Origin: Batkoa obscura
Lineage: Eukaryota; Entomophthoromycota; Entomophthoromycetes; Entomophthorales; Batkoaceae
Direction of reading: 5' to 3'
Length of the DNA stretch: 64,000 bases
NCBI GenBank assembly: GCA_030770535.1
Contig: JASVEC010000024.1
Span: 310,001-374,000 of the forward strand
Shown here: positions 11,032-22,687 of the stretch, one piece after another
Layout: every line of letters starts with the position of its first letter
Numbering within the stretch: position 1 is the first letter of the stretch
Notes under the pieces: generated by a model
Told to the model about the DNA's origin: nothing
Database searches by the model: none
What the model saw: only the letters and a program-made list of their open reading frames with translations
Position numbers and translations under genes: made by a program

Positions 11032-12676
11032 ATAAGGTCTGAAAGATTTAAAATTTTAAATGAAAGAGGATCTCACTTTAAATGATTTAAATGGATTACC
11101 AAAAAAGTAAACGTCAATTTAAATGCATTTTGTTTCAATTTGACTGATAGATGACAATTTAATGACATTTTTAATGAAAATCGCATTTTGTAGTTTGGTT
11201 TTTAACTTTCTTATTTGGATTCTCAGATTAATTGCAAGGTTATCAAATTAAAGAAAGGACTTATCATCTAAAAACAAGCTTTTATACTAAGAACATTGAA
11301 TCAATAGTAAAGGAACACGTAGTTTGTTTATACTATTAGGTTCTTATTAAAAAAATGGAAATTTTAATTCATGAATTTATAGCTTAATCAAATAATTTTT
11401 TTGCTATTTTGGTAAGATTTCATATAGTTATCTTAAATTTGTTTATACAATCTGATCTGGTAGTGTCCGAGAGCAATTAAAGATCGCTGAAGGGGTTATG
11501 TGCTATTTAATTTAGGATAAAGTTAACGATTTTTCAAGAAAATGTTAAATTTCATCAAAAATTCTAGCCAAAGCTATTCTTTAGAACTATTTGCTCAGTT
11601 TAATCTGTTACATCAAAATACTTATAAACCGCTATGAAAAAAAACCTTATATTAAATTACAGTTTAGGTAAAATTTATTAATAGTATTATAAAAATAAGT
11701 AGCTTTGTAATATAAAAGGAATCAATATCAGATACATGGACTCAGTTTTATAATAACAAGATTATTTATGGGTTTTGTTGTTTAGTGCCATTGATTTATA
11801 TTCTAGTAGGAATTGCTACTTATTTCAAAAGCAGTTCATATAATATCTTATGCAATAAGGTATATAAGTTTTATAATGACTTTTAATGCTAATTAAACAT
11901 ACATCAAAATAAACTAATAATTGATAAAAAAATTTAGATATGTTAAATAGTGTAAATTAATTGGTAATTTTATCTAAAAAAATTCACGAAAAGTGAGATC
12001 ATTAGACTAGGTGATGAGCCTAGTGGAGTCGAGATGTATTTAGAGTTATATGTTTTTCTATTTAGATAGTTGAGCATAAACACGTCGAAAGTCCTGGATC
12101 ATGAAAAATATCCATTCAGCCGCTGAACATAGATAAGAGAGATTTTATCTATAGAATCGAGGTTGGTTATGATAAGTTTTATAGAGGATCTATGCTACCA
12201 AAGTAATAGTTAACATTTTGATGTTCAGGTTTATACTAACTATATCCTTTATTGACTTTAGAGACAATCTCTATGTCTATTGTGCTATTGAAACTTCATT
12301 GTATTAAGCCACAGTTATTTTGACTAATTTGTATTCTTTTTCTTTCACTATAGTTGTAACTGACTAATAAATTTTAAAAAAGCAACTTTGTATACTAGCT
12401 TTAATATCAATATTTTGGTTAGTTTTCTAAGTAAATTTAAATACAGTTTATTAAATGGCATAAAATTTAAAAATTGCAATATCATATAAATTAATTTTCA
12501 TTTAGCACTAATCAAATATAAAAGAATATAGCAGTAAACATTTTAATTTTCGGTTTGTATTAATATATTTATTTGCAACTCGATTGAGGCTATAAAGTTT
12601 AATGTTTGGCTAATAAAAATAAAATTTGTATTAACAAGTATAAATTTATATTTTGTGTTTATTTAAGAATATAAAG

Positions 12677-13801
12677 CTACAGTATCTTTTTAATGGATTT
12701 AAGAATATCATCCCAATTGTCTTTAACATAGCCTTTTGCAAGTTCACTACTTTCTTTTAAGACTTGTTGACGAACCCCTCTAAGGATAACTGCCTTTTCA
12801 TCATATTGGGCTCCTTTATATTCATTTAAGATCATTTCGTCTGCAGTAGGACCTAAAATAGCATTAGTAGTAGCAGCCAAAACTAAACCTGCATATGGAA
12901 TAGCTGAAATTCCAGAAACCACGGCAGTTCTCATAATATCTAAAGCCTTGTTATTATAAGCCATTTTTGAAGCATTGATTAAAGGCAAATTTTGAAGACA
13001 TGAACCTAAATCAGCTCCAGTATGCTTTTCGCCAGTGTTAGTACAGTGTTTTCCATAAACATTATTAAATGCGTCACCCCCAGCTGCACACTTTGTATGG
13101 ACAGAGGCCATATGTGCCAATCTAAAACAATTATTAAAATCATATTTCATAGCAGCAGTTCGTAGCACATCATTAGCTAAGAGACATATTTTATCGATAC
13201 TTAATACGTTGAGGTTATCTTGAATTGTTTGAGTATTTTTCTTATATATGCTAGTGTTATTTAAAATATGAGCAACCACATTTTCAGTCATTTGTATTCG
13301 AAAGACCTGACGGAAGTTTTGATCATCTGGATGCAAATTATTCAGAGGAATAATAATTGACCTTATACCATTCCTTAAATCCGCATAAATATAGTTTCCA
13401 GTTCCAACCGGGGGATTGAAAAATAGATAATCTTTTTCTTTACTTGTAGTTGTAATTCTATGCTCAATAAAAGTCGGTAAAGATTTGGATGAATCTGCTG
13501 TAACTGCTAAAAAATTATCCGTGCAATATTGACGACTGAAGGTGGTACATTCACTCGAAGTACGAAGACAACTTTTTCCTCTGTGCCAATCAATTAGCTG
13601 TTTCCTTGTATGAGCATTGGAAGGTGCAGTAAACCCATATAATGGTATACAATTACGCTGGTACTTTGGTGATATGTCGATTTCAAACCATGCAGTGTCA
13701 GACTTAAGATTGTGACAGTTCGCATCCAAGTAAGTTAACCCAAGAGGATTTTGACTTAACGTAGTAGTGATAAAAATGAATATTGATAAAATCAGAAACA
13801 T
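12677..13801 (-). CDS. secreted ten-cysteine protein, copy C (374 aa)
   Basis: Intact 374-residue paralogue with signal peptide MFLILSIFIFITTTLSQ and the same ten cysteines. The middle of the protein (residues about 50-290) is clearly diverged from copies B and D, for instance YGFTAPSNAHTRKQLIDWH replaces the corresponding stretch in copy B. In contrast the last 80 or so codons (12700-12900) are nearly identical to copy B at DNA level. That patchiness looks like gene conversion. Function unknown. Confidence 0.85.
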   Translation of the reverse strand: MFLILSIFIFITTTLSQNPLGLTYLDANCHNLKSDTAWFEIDISPKYQRNCIPLYGFTAPSNAHTRKQLIDWHRGKSCLRTSSECTTFSRQYCTDNFLAVTADSSKSLPTFIEHRITTTSKEKDYLFFNPPVGTGNYIYADLRNGIRSIIIPLNNLHPDDQNFRQVFRIQMTENVVAHILNNTSIYKKNTQTIQDNLNVLSIDKICLLANDVLRTAAMKYDFNNCFRLAHMASVHTKCAAGGDAFNNVYGKHCTNTGEKHTGADLGSCLQNLPLINASKMAYNNKALDIMRTAVVSGISAIPYAGLVLAATTNAILGPTADEMILNEYKGAQYDEKAVILRGVRQQVLKESSELAKGYVKDNWDDILKSIKKIL

Positions 13802-13834
13802 TTTTTTTGTATTTTATAAGTATATTTTGTTTCT

Positions 13835-13843
13835 ATTTATATA
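13835..13843 (-). promoter_or_regulatory. TATA box of copy C
   Basis: TATATAAAT on the minus strand about 34 nt upstream of the start codon, in a leader conserved with copies A and B. Confidence 0.6.
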
Positions 13844-14053
13844 CTTTTTTTTAGCACTGTAGATGCTTAATACAAAATAAGTATTAATTATAGATTATAG
13901 CTATATGTTTATTATTTAATCTATTAATGAATATAATTTAATAAACAATAAATAATAAATAATTAGGGAAATTATTTTTAATAACTAAATTTGTAACATA
14001 TATATATAAATATTAAAGTGGTACAGGTAATCGTATTCGTTGAACATTTGTAT

Positions 14054-14523
14054 ATGCAATCTTATAGGGCTCTTATTTTCATAATATAATTTCTTACCCT
14101 GCTAAAATTAATTGTTCTATTCATTAGTTGAATTTAATATTTTTTTATGACTGCAAAATTATTCACAGTAATTCAATCATTCACAGTTATTAAATTCTTT
14201 AATACTTTCAACGATTTAAGTATCCTATTTATTATATTGAATCATATCAATAGTCAAATTGCTGCCAGATCTTTATTATTGAATTAGGTAATCTTACTAA
14301 TCATACCGATTGAATATCAACTAACTAACATTTACACTATATTAAATTATATAGTAAAAGTTAAATTTATAGTATAAAGATATACTATAACTCAAAAATA
14401 CTATTTATCAAAATTTACAAAGCTTGTGTGCATGGTTTTTTAAAGCTACAAATTAAACTATGGACATGCGGCGTATTTAAAATTCTTAAACAAGTTTAAT
14501 TAAGTTAAAGAATACAATTTAAA
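14054..14523. repeat. 470-bp duplicated block (with 9527-9996)
   Basis: Second copy of the block described at 9527; gap-free alignment by eye with one difference seen. Confidence 0.95.
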
Positions 14524-15947
14524 AGCATAATGTTATATACTCAAGAAGGACTTTGTTTAAAGAATATTAATTTTTATTGTCTTAGAGTTAATTTATAAAA
14601 GATAATTAATTTGAATAGAGATGTATTAAAATAGAAAGAAAGTAAACTTTTGAACTAAGAGCATTGGATTAGTGGTAAAAAAGGACACAATGAAATAGTT
14701 TATGTTATTGGAGTCTCTTAATTAAAAAACAAGTGTGAATTCTAATTTAAGTGGCTATAGCCTAATTGAACTAATAGTTTTCTAATATTTAGCCAAACTT
14801 ATATAATTTGATCGCGTAGCATTTAAGAGTGTTTATGAACAATTGTGAAGAAATTGTGTGCTAGCTGCGTTGAGATAAATTTGTTAGCAATATAATAACA
14901 TAATAAAGATACGAGGTTCTGACTATAAAAAGAAGTTATAATGAACACTTTATATTCAATTCAATAAACGCAGCTCTATTTGTTAAATTTGGTATTTTTG
15001 TTAACGCTTTAACTTGCAGAAATTAATGCTTATTTTAAATTAATTATATAGCATTTTGTTAACAATGAGTTGAATCTAGTCTAATTGTAAAATACAATAT
15101 CAGCTGACTATACATTCGAAAATAATGATTAATAGCAAATATCTGTAATGTTTAGCTTTGTTACAGTAATATTTTATTGATCTAAAGCTATTAATTAGTA
15201 TATTGTAACTTTCGTAGAAAGAATTAATGCTAAGCTTATAACTACAATAAATCATTTTAAATAAACTATAATTTGATAGACAGTAATAAATAGTTTTGTT
15301 TTTTAAAAATAGACCAAGGATGAACATTTAAGTACCGGTGTTATCTTGCTTTGTATCTCAGGGGTGCTGTTCATGTCCTCTCCCAAACAAAACTTAGATG
15401 TAAAGTTAAGTTTTTTATTTCTCATTTCATCTTGCTTTCGTATTCTATAGTCGTCTTAGCATTCTAGTTTTGATATAAGCTATAGCTGTTCCAATTTTTT
15501 TATGCCTTATTTAATAGTAATTCTTATAATCAACTTATTTGAATAGCCGATTTTTTTAAAGCCTGATTCTTAGATTTTACCCGAATTTCAACATAACTTT
15601 TTTCTTAAATGAGTTGTTAATTAGATCACAAAAGAACAGCAATAGAGCTTATTTTAGAAATATTTATCAACATTTGAACAATATGATTGTGAATGCTTTT
15701 ATTTATTCATTAAAAAGTGGAATGGGAAGAAAATAAAAAATTAGAGCGTTGTTTTAAATTATGCATTACAAAAAAAAATATCTAAAATAATAATAAAATT
15801 CAAGTTATATAACTATAACTTAATAAGAGCTTAATTTTAACATTAACAGTACATGGGGAATAGATCAACATATTAATTAAGATAGAAAACATATTTATCC
15901 GATATACATTCTTTTATCTTAAACTAGCAGTAAAATAATACCTTTTA

Positions 15948-17031
15948 TCAATTATCTAAACGTGAATAACCATCTCTATTATTGTTAATTCCTGACATTA
16001 AAGAATCCAATTTATCATACAAAGAAACTTTGATGTGAAGATCATTTTCTAAAGATGAGTTGCTCTTTTCTTTATCTTTTAATAGATATGGGACAGGTGA
16101 CGTAGCTCTAGACAACGACCTTTTCCTTTCCTTTTGCACTTTTGGTGGCTTGAAGTTAATACTTGGTTGTACCATCAATACATTCTTACGAAATTGATAT
16201 AGCAAATCTACATTAGGTAACTCTTCGAAATTATGAGTAAAAATCCCCAATTCGGAATCTAATTGTCTTAAAGCTTTTAATTTTAAGTCCGCTAAATAAC
16301 CGAAGTTACTTTCTATTCAATTTATTAGTATTTTGGAGGAGTTGTAATATAGCTTAAAAATTACCTAAATCATTAAACATTTCAAAATAGATACGATCTT
16401 TTTCAAATGATATATAAAAATCACTGAAGAAATCTGCTAAATGAAGCTTTAAATCATTTAAAAAGCCTCGAAACTCTCGACTTAATCTAGGTTTATCAGA
16501 ATACTTAATCAAAAATTCCTTGGGAAGTTTCAACCTATTAACCGGTGAGAAAAATCTTGAATGTAGCTTTTCCGATTGTGCTAAAAATTCAAGTTGATTA
16601 TTAGTCGTTGTACTTAATACTCGATCTATTTCCAAATAGCACAACTAAAACTTTATTAGTTGAATGAATTAATATTTAATCAATAAGCTTACCAGGTTCT
16701 GAAGTAGATTTTTACTATAAGCAAATCGTATAAAATAACAGAGAGGGATCCAAGATTGAGTGATGGTACGGAATCCAGTAGTAGTGGTTTTTGAAGGTAA
16801 ATTATCGACGAGTACTCTATCACCAAAAAATTGTTCCAATTTCCTGGATCTAGCGTTTGGAGCTAACGGAGGTGATAAAAAAGGCTTTGGTACAGCTGTG
16901 CTGTTACAAGTATTAATATCTGTTAATGGAGCAGGCACTTTCATTTTTCTTCTTGTTATTATGCCTCGACTGTTTAACCTTGTTGTTGACATGAAATTCG
17001 ATTTTCCGTTAAGTGGGTAAGCGATGCTCAT
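15948..17031 (-). CDS. RGS-domain-like protein
   Basis: Three exons (17031-16693, 16644 to about 16366, then to 15948) join in frame to about 340 residues. After a basic N-terminus (residues 1-60) comes RKLEQFFGDR, then a region that reads like an RGS fold: NLLQNLLCYLEIDR where RGS proteins have NLLFWLEVE, a helical EFLAQSEKLHSRFFSP, LPKEFL, and a late helix LKLHLADFFSDFYIS. RGS proteins accelerate GTP hydrolysis by G-alpha subunits. The tail is basic and Ser/Pro-rich (KRSLSRATSPVPYL). The match is structural rather than residue-exact, so the call is tentative. Confidence 0.45.
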
Positions 17032-18485
17032 TTATTGACAAAATAGAAGTGAAAGTAAAGAACTATAATTTATTAAATAAATGAATAGAAAATTTTAAAA
17101 TTGGGAATAGAAAAGTAAATTAAGGGTAATGGTAATAAATTGAATTTTTGGAACTTTTTATTTATTAAACTTTTCTTTTTAATTGTTCTCCTTCAACCCC
17201 AGGCTAGAGCCAATCATTGGACTGAAAGCCAGGGGGATTTCTTAATGCACTTGAAGTACTAAAACTTAATCAACTAATCAATTATGATGCTAAAAAATAT
17301 AACGAGTTTGATTGAAGCTAATTTAATTGCTGATCAAATTTATATTTTATTATTCTTGTTTAATAAAAATTAAACAATCAAAAAATATATTACCACACAA
17401 AGAATATTATCGGTTGCTTAGATAATAAATAAATTTGGTAAATTTAACATAAAATTAATAAGTGAAACCAAGTATTTTTTATCTTTTTATTCAGTCTAAT
17501 AAACATTCTATAATATTAATAACTCACATTTACTATTTTAATTCAACCTATAGTTTAATTCTAGATTTTAATTATATCAATTTCAATTAAATCCTGTTGT
17601 CATTTTAAAGTGCTATTTATCGTTGAAATAGCATAAGGATAAAATTCCTAATGAATTAATAACAACTACAACGGATGTAGCTTATGATAAGTTATAAATG
17701 ACAAAAGCTCCCTCAAAACATAATAAACTATAATGAATTATTTAAATTAAATTAGATCAACTTATTTAATCATGAAGTGTAGTAAACGATTAAATAATAA
17801 AAATAAATACACCACCTATTTTAATTATCATTGATGAAAATTAAGGTTTCTGAATATAAGATTAACTCTAGATTTTGAGTTATAATCATTATTTAGAAGT
17901 TTAGAATCTAAATAGATGTAGATTATTTTGGTATATAAATAGAGTATTGAACTCAAACTTTTATTTAGTTTGATTCAACTAACTATATCTTTTAAATTAC
18001 TATAAATGAAGTATATTTTCCACCTTTTAAACACCCTTAAAAAGTGAAGAAAGTAAGTTTAAATTTTTTAAAAAGATTTTAAAAAGTGCCATTTTACAAA
18101 AAATACATTTCTAACTTAATATGTAAATAAGTATTTTAAGCTAATATTTATAGTAAAATAAAATTATGAATCTACTTATTTATCATTTGTAAGTACATTT
18201 TAGAACGTTTTATTTATAATTAGCATCCTACACTAACCTTACTTCAGTTTTTGCATCTTTTGAGCAACATCCTGGAAATTTCCTTTCATTTTAACCAATA
18301 GTCTAGCCCTTCTTAAAAAACCGATTTTCAAAAACTAGGTCCATGTCATCATCATTCTAATTCTCTTAATAAATAAATCTTAAACCACAAAGTCGATGCT
18401 AATTGGCCACAGTATCACTAACTAAATATTTAAAATAAATTAGCATTTTTTATTTTTATTAACAAAACGTAACAACAAAAAAAAG
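17032..18485. other. 1.45-kb intergenic, no gene seen
   Basis: Between two divergently transcribed genes. AT-rich, no MITE. The 17190-17240 stretch is more GC-rich than its surroundings but carries no open frame I recognise. Confidence 0.5.
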
Positions 18486-19519
18486 ATGAAATTTTTCACT
18501 GGATTATTAGTCTTAGCGTCTACCTTATTGGTATCTGATACTTTAGGTTTAAAAAAAGCACCTGAAAAGTTGACTATTGGTAAGTTAGTTTATTAATCTA
18601 TCTTATGAATATTTATTTTGAATAACTTATTAGGTATTAAAAAACGCATTCCTGAAAGTGAATGTGAAAGAAAAGCTAAGAATGGGTAAGTTTTATTGTC
18701 CTTGAGTATTCTTAATGTTTATCTTTTATTTCCATAGGGACTTTGTCTCTGTTCATTACACTGGTACCTTATTTGAAGATGGTACTGAGTTTGATTCCAG
18801 CATTAAACGTGGACCATTTGAGTTTAAACTTGGTAGGAATTTATTAAACTTAGGACAATTTTATACTAAAATTTCATGTAATAGGTTCTGGTAATGTTAT
18901 CAAAGGTAAATCAACATTATTTTATTTTATAATTAATTTAACCTCTATTTTTTTAGGCTGGGACCTTGGTTTACTTAAGTACTACTATTAGTAATTTCAA
19001 AACCTCCAACTTACTAACAACCTCTTAGCATGTGCATTGGTGAAAAACGTAAACTTGTAATACCTTATGACTTAGCTTATGGTGAAGCCGGTTCCCCACC
19101 AACTATTCCAGGTAAATATAGTTGAATTAATAAGTATTTATTTAATCTGTTTTTTAATAGCTAAAGCCACCCTTGTTTTTGAAACTGAGTTGATTGGTAT
19201 TCGTGGTTATGAGCCAAAAAAGAAGGCAGATGATGAGACTAAGGAAGAAGAGAAAGAAAAGGTAAAACAGGATGAGAAGGCTGATAAGGATTTAAAGGAA
19301 GACAAGAAGGTTGAAAAGAAGAGTGAAAAGAAGACCGAAAAGAAAGACAAGAAAGCTGATAAAAAAGAAGAAAAGAAAGAAAAGAAAGAAAAAAAGGGAG
19401 AAAAAGCTGATAAGAAAGAAAAGAAGAATAAAAAGGCAGCTAAAGAAGAAAAGAAGGGGAAGAAAGATAGCAAGAAAGGCAAAAAAGACAGTGATGAAGA
19501 GGATAAAGATGAACTTTAA
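18486..19519 (+). CDS. ER-lumen FKBP-type prolyl isomerase with Lys-rich tail and KDEL
   Basis: Seven exons (18486-18579, 18634-18685, 18738-18832, 18885-18905, 18957-18978, 19029-19111, 19161-19519) give 241 residues. Order: signal peptide [24 protein letters not shown] domain (about 30-135) with [41 protein letters not shown] and [12 protein letters not shown], all canonical active-site segments; then a Lys/Glu tail of about 100 residues made of KKEKK-type repeats; and the C-terminal tetrapeptide KDEL. Related to FKBP2/FKBP13, which assists protein folding in the ER. The charged tail is not typical of FKBP2. Confidence 0.92.
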
Positions 19520-20470
19520 GCTGTTTTAATAAACCTTTTACAAGCATTATTTCTATTCGTTTTAAATTAATTTTTAGCATTTAAAATTGTTATCAATATA
19601 CAATGCATATGTTTTTTAATATTATAATATAAATTTACAGAAATAAGTCTAACTCTAATCATTGTATTAGTATAATAATACTACACTTAACTGCATACTA
19701 ATAGCTTGATAACTATCATTAGACGCCTCTATAAGTGTACTTCAGTTTTAGGCGAATCTAAAATGGTGGAGACATATAAATGTAGCAATCAAAAATAATA
19801 TTTATAGGCCAAAAAATTGACTTACAGTCAATAACTCCATAGTTTTTATTAAAAATAAAATTTGCTTATTTTTTACCACAGTAAAGAGATATCTTCTTTT
19901 TAAAAATTTACATATTGCTGCGTAAATATTAAGAACACATAAACTAAATTCTTGGCCATATAAATTAAATAATTAAAAAAGCGTTTTAATTTTATTTGAC
20001 TTACATCAAGATGCCATTGAAACTTGAATAAATTATCTGATATTTTATTAGAAGGTATGGGGATGTATTTTTTGTTTAAGGACTTTACTAACAATTTTTT
20101 ACTCAAGTAGTGTTTAAAAATGGTAAAAGTGATAGTTAAAAAAACATCCGTATATTTTATTAAGGATTTTATGGAAAATTATACTCATCCAAAGTCCACT
20201 TAAACTTACATAAATAATTCATAAACTTAAGACTCAACATAAATCAATATAATAAATTTATCAGATAATAATAGTTTTATCAAAAGGAAGAAGTTATGTG
20301 TACAGTTGTTTAACATTAATCAAAAATTACTTTTAACTATTTTAATATTTATGTTTACCTTACAAAAAATTCGAATTGGAAGCAAAACCTTGGATTAAAA
20401 TTGATTCAAAACAACTGTTTTTAAATTCATATCATCCATCAAAAAATCCAATTTTTGCTTTTATTAAAAA
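19520..20470. other. intergenic with one MITE
   Basis: AT-rich spacer between FKBP and TAD3 carrying a MITE at 20056-20153; nothing else seen. Confidence 0.5.
20056..20153 (+). mobile_element. MITE copy 5
   Basis: TATGGGGATGTATTTTTTG at the left, ACATCCGTATA at the right; core diverged (GTGTTTAAAAATGG). Confidence 0.88.
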
Positions 20471-21689
20471 ATGACCATTTATTTAAAAGAAGAAGAATTA
20501 CCATTTAAAGAGATCGTAACCGATGAAGAAGAAAGAGGATTAGAGTTAAGTAAGTAACTTCAAAATAATAGTTTACTTTTTAATTAAAACTGTAAGCTAG
20601 TGGAAGTCGTTGTAGCTGATATTGAAGCTAAAAACTCGTCTCAATTTTTAAAGTAATTTGTATCATCTACTATATGTATTTCATAAATAATCTCAATAAA
20701 CAAAATAAGGTTTCAAAAATTACATTTAAAATCTCAACAAAGTATTGAGCACTTAAAAAGGTTTCGAAAAAAGGAAGAGTCTAATGAGAATGTTAATAAC
20801 AGTAACCCTTCTCATCTTATTTTAAATCTAACCTAACCCCATCTAGCTAGCCTCAAAATATTAACTGGAATCTTATGTAGTTTGGAAGACTACAGTTTAG
20901 AATTTATAAGTCAAAAAATAGAAGAAGAAAAGACGGATTTTACAAATATATATTTGATAAAAGTGCCAAAGTATGCACCTTTGAATCGAAAACAGTTTGA
21001 TGAGAGTAGAGTTGTTTGGCCTATAAATTACCACGAGAATCCAACTAGGTAAATTGATAGTTACAAAAAGAGACTAAGTCTAAGTTGACCTTTTAGGACA
21101 GTTAAATTTACTCAACAACAAGTGGATTTTATCTGTAAAATAATGAAAAAAGTCATGGATAACGGACCACATACTATCTCGAATAAAGTAAGTTCATTTC
21201 ATCTTTTTAGAAAAATATTAGATCAATAATTCAAGTGTTGTCAAAGAGCAATTATAGTTGACCCAAAACTGGATAAAGTTCTTACAGATAATATAGACAC
21301 CACTCGATACTTTGGTCACCCTTTAAAGCATAGTATTATGAATGCAATCGATTCTATATCTCAACAAGAGCAATCGCGTAGAAAAGAAAATAACAAAAGG
21401 AAAGGAATAGACTCAGAAATTGAAATCAATTATCTCTGTCAAAATTTGGACTTTTATTTAATCTCAGAACCTTGTGTTATGTAAGAGAATAATTATTGTT
21501 TTCTTCGTTGTTTAGTAATTTGTTTTTAGGTGTTCTATGGCCTTAACGCATTCTAGAGTAAGATATGTGTTTTTCAAATATAGAAATGAAACCATAGGTG
21601 CTTTAGGTTCCAAAGTAAAAATTCATAATTTCAAAGGATTAAATCATCATTACAGAGTGTTTGTTGGAAATTTTGAATTGAACAAATAG
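20471..21689 (+). CDS. TAD3: tRNA adenosine deaminase subunit TAD3/ADAT3
   Basis: Seven exons (20471-20549, 20601-20652, 20710-20801, 20847-21048, 21097-21187, 21236-21480, 21530-21689) give 306 residues with consistent phases. The C-terminal CDA-fold is clear: HPLKHSIMNAID (where catalytic subunits carry HAE), EPCVMCSMALTHSRVRYVF with the PCxxC zinc ligands, and LNHHYRVF. The N-terminal ADAT3 region reads YAPLNRKQFDESRVVWP. TAD3 pairs with TAD2 to convert A34 to inosine in tRNA anticodons. A valine or other non-Glu at the pseudo-catalytic site is the family norm; here it is serine. A full-length decayed copy lies at about 34110-35370. Confidence 0.92.
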
Positions 21690-21963
21690 ATCTTTATTAT
21701 GGTTATGTAGTTACTAAAATAGAATTTAATTATAATTATTGTATGTTATGCTTATTCATTGTAGTAAGATATTATTGAAGTTATAATGAACTTATTTTTA
21801 TTAGTATTAAAGTTTTTAGCTCTGATTGATAAAAAAGCTATAATAGTAATAACTTTGAATTTTTAACAATTTTTTTAAAGTGCAATCATATGAACTTTTA
21901 AATGTAATGAAGCTGTGTATTTAATTTATACATTGATAACTTAAAGTTTTTAAATAGGTATTA

Positions 21964-22070
21964 TATGGGGGATGTATTTTTGTTTAAGAATTTTACTGAC
22001 AATCTTTCCACTCGAATAGCGCTTAAAAAATGGAAAAAGTAATAAAATCAAAAAAAGAGCATCCCCATAT
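21964..22070 (+). mobile_element. MITE copy 6
   Basis: Starts TATGGGGGATGTATTTTTG, ends GCATCCCCATA; one extra G in the left terminus. Confidence 0.9.
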
Positions 22071-22400
22071 TTTTATTGATTTTATTAAATACCTATATTA
22101 AAACTTTAAAATATATTAAAGTTTATTATGTGTTTTTTAAACTCAAATATAAAAAATCAACACCAAAGGGTTTAAATATGAAAGATCTAATCTTAAGAAA
22201 TTGAATCATAATTAGAAAGTATTTTATGGGGTACTTTGAGTAAAAGGGATTAAAGTATTTAGTATTTGCTGATCGCTCTAAATATATAAAATAAAAATAA
22301 AAATATTTATCCATTTGTAATTATTTTATGATTTTTTACAATCTATATTCTTTTATGCTTGATTTGATAGTGTGGAATTTTTACTAAAATTATGTTAATA

Positions 22401-22505
22401 TACGGGGATATATTTTGTTTGAGAGTTTTACTAACAATTTTTTCACTTAAATAGCACTTAAGAAACGAAAAAAAAGATGAGACCAAAAAAAAACATCCCC
22501 CATAT
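22401..22505 (+). mobile_element. MITE copy 7
   Basis: Starts TACGGGGATATATTTTG, ends AAACATCCCCCATA. Confidence 0.9.
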
Positions 22506-22687
22506 ACTGATGGTACATAAGCAAAGTGTAGTAACCTTAAATTTCATATATATATTTTTACTTACTTTTATCATTTATTTAAAGTTATTATCAGTTTTGA
22601 TTCTTTTTTAATGAAAAATAACTTATTCAATAGTATGAACTAATCCTTCATCTAAAAATAAAAAAGATAAAAAAACCAGTTGTTTAA

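Larger units (their letters stand above)
9283..12676. other. 3.4-kb gene-free tract of duplicated flanks
   Basis: Includes the copy B upstream region (9283-10020), a 470-bp block repeated at 14054, one MITE (10927-11031), a stretch about 11270-11510 that is a diverged copy of about 14640-14860 and of about 28990-29230, and the 3' flank of copy C (about 11975-12380, homologous to about 4950-5340). No intact gene. Confidence 0.55.
13802..15947. other. 2.1-kb gene-free tract upstream of copy C
   Basis: Holds the second 470-bp block (14054-14523) and a diverged flank (about 14640-14860) shared with 11270 and 28990. From 15000 to 15947 I see only AT-rich DNA; the short frame at 15100-15327 is AT-biased noise. 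Confidence 0.5.
21690..22687. other. intergenic with two MITEs
   Basis: 3' flank of TAD3 and of the convergent AOS1 gene. About 21690-21880 is homologous to about 35370-35560 downstream of the TAD3 pseudogene. Confidence 0.55.

Noticed and set aside
15100-15327. 75-codon minus-strand frame
   Set aside because: Composition is Tyr/Leu/Ile/Asn AT noise with no neighbour support.
16760-17020. 86-codon plus-strand frame over exon 1 of the RGS-like gene
   Set aside because: Exact antisense of a coding exon whose splice phases fit the minus-strand gene.
19207-19529. Long open frames on the other strand and frame of the FKBP tail
   Set aside because: They are shadows of the AAG/GAA-rich lysine tail; only the FKBP frame is spliced, conserved and ends in KDEL.
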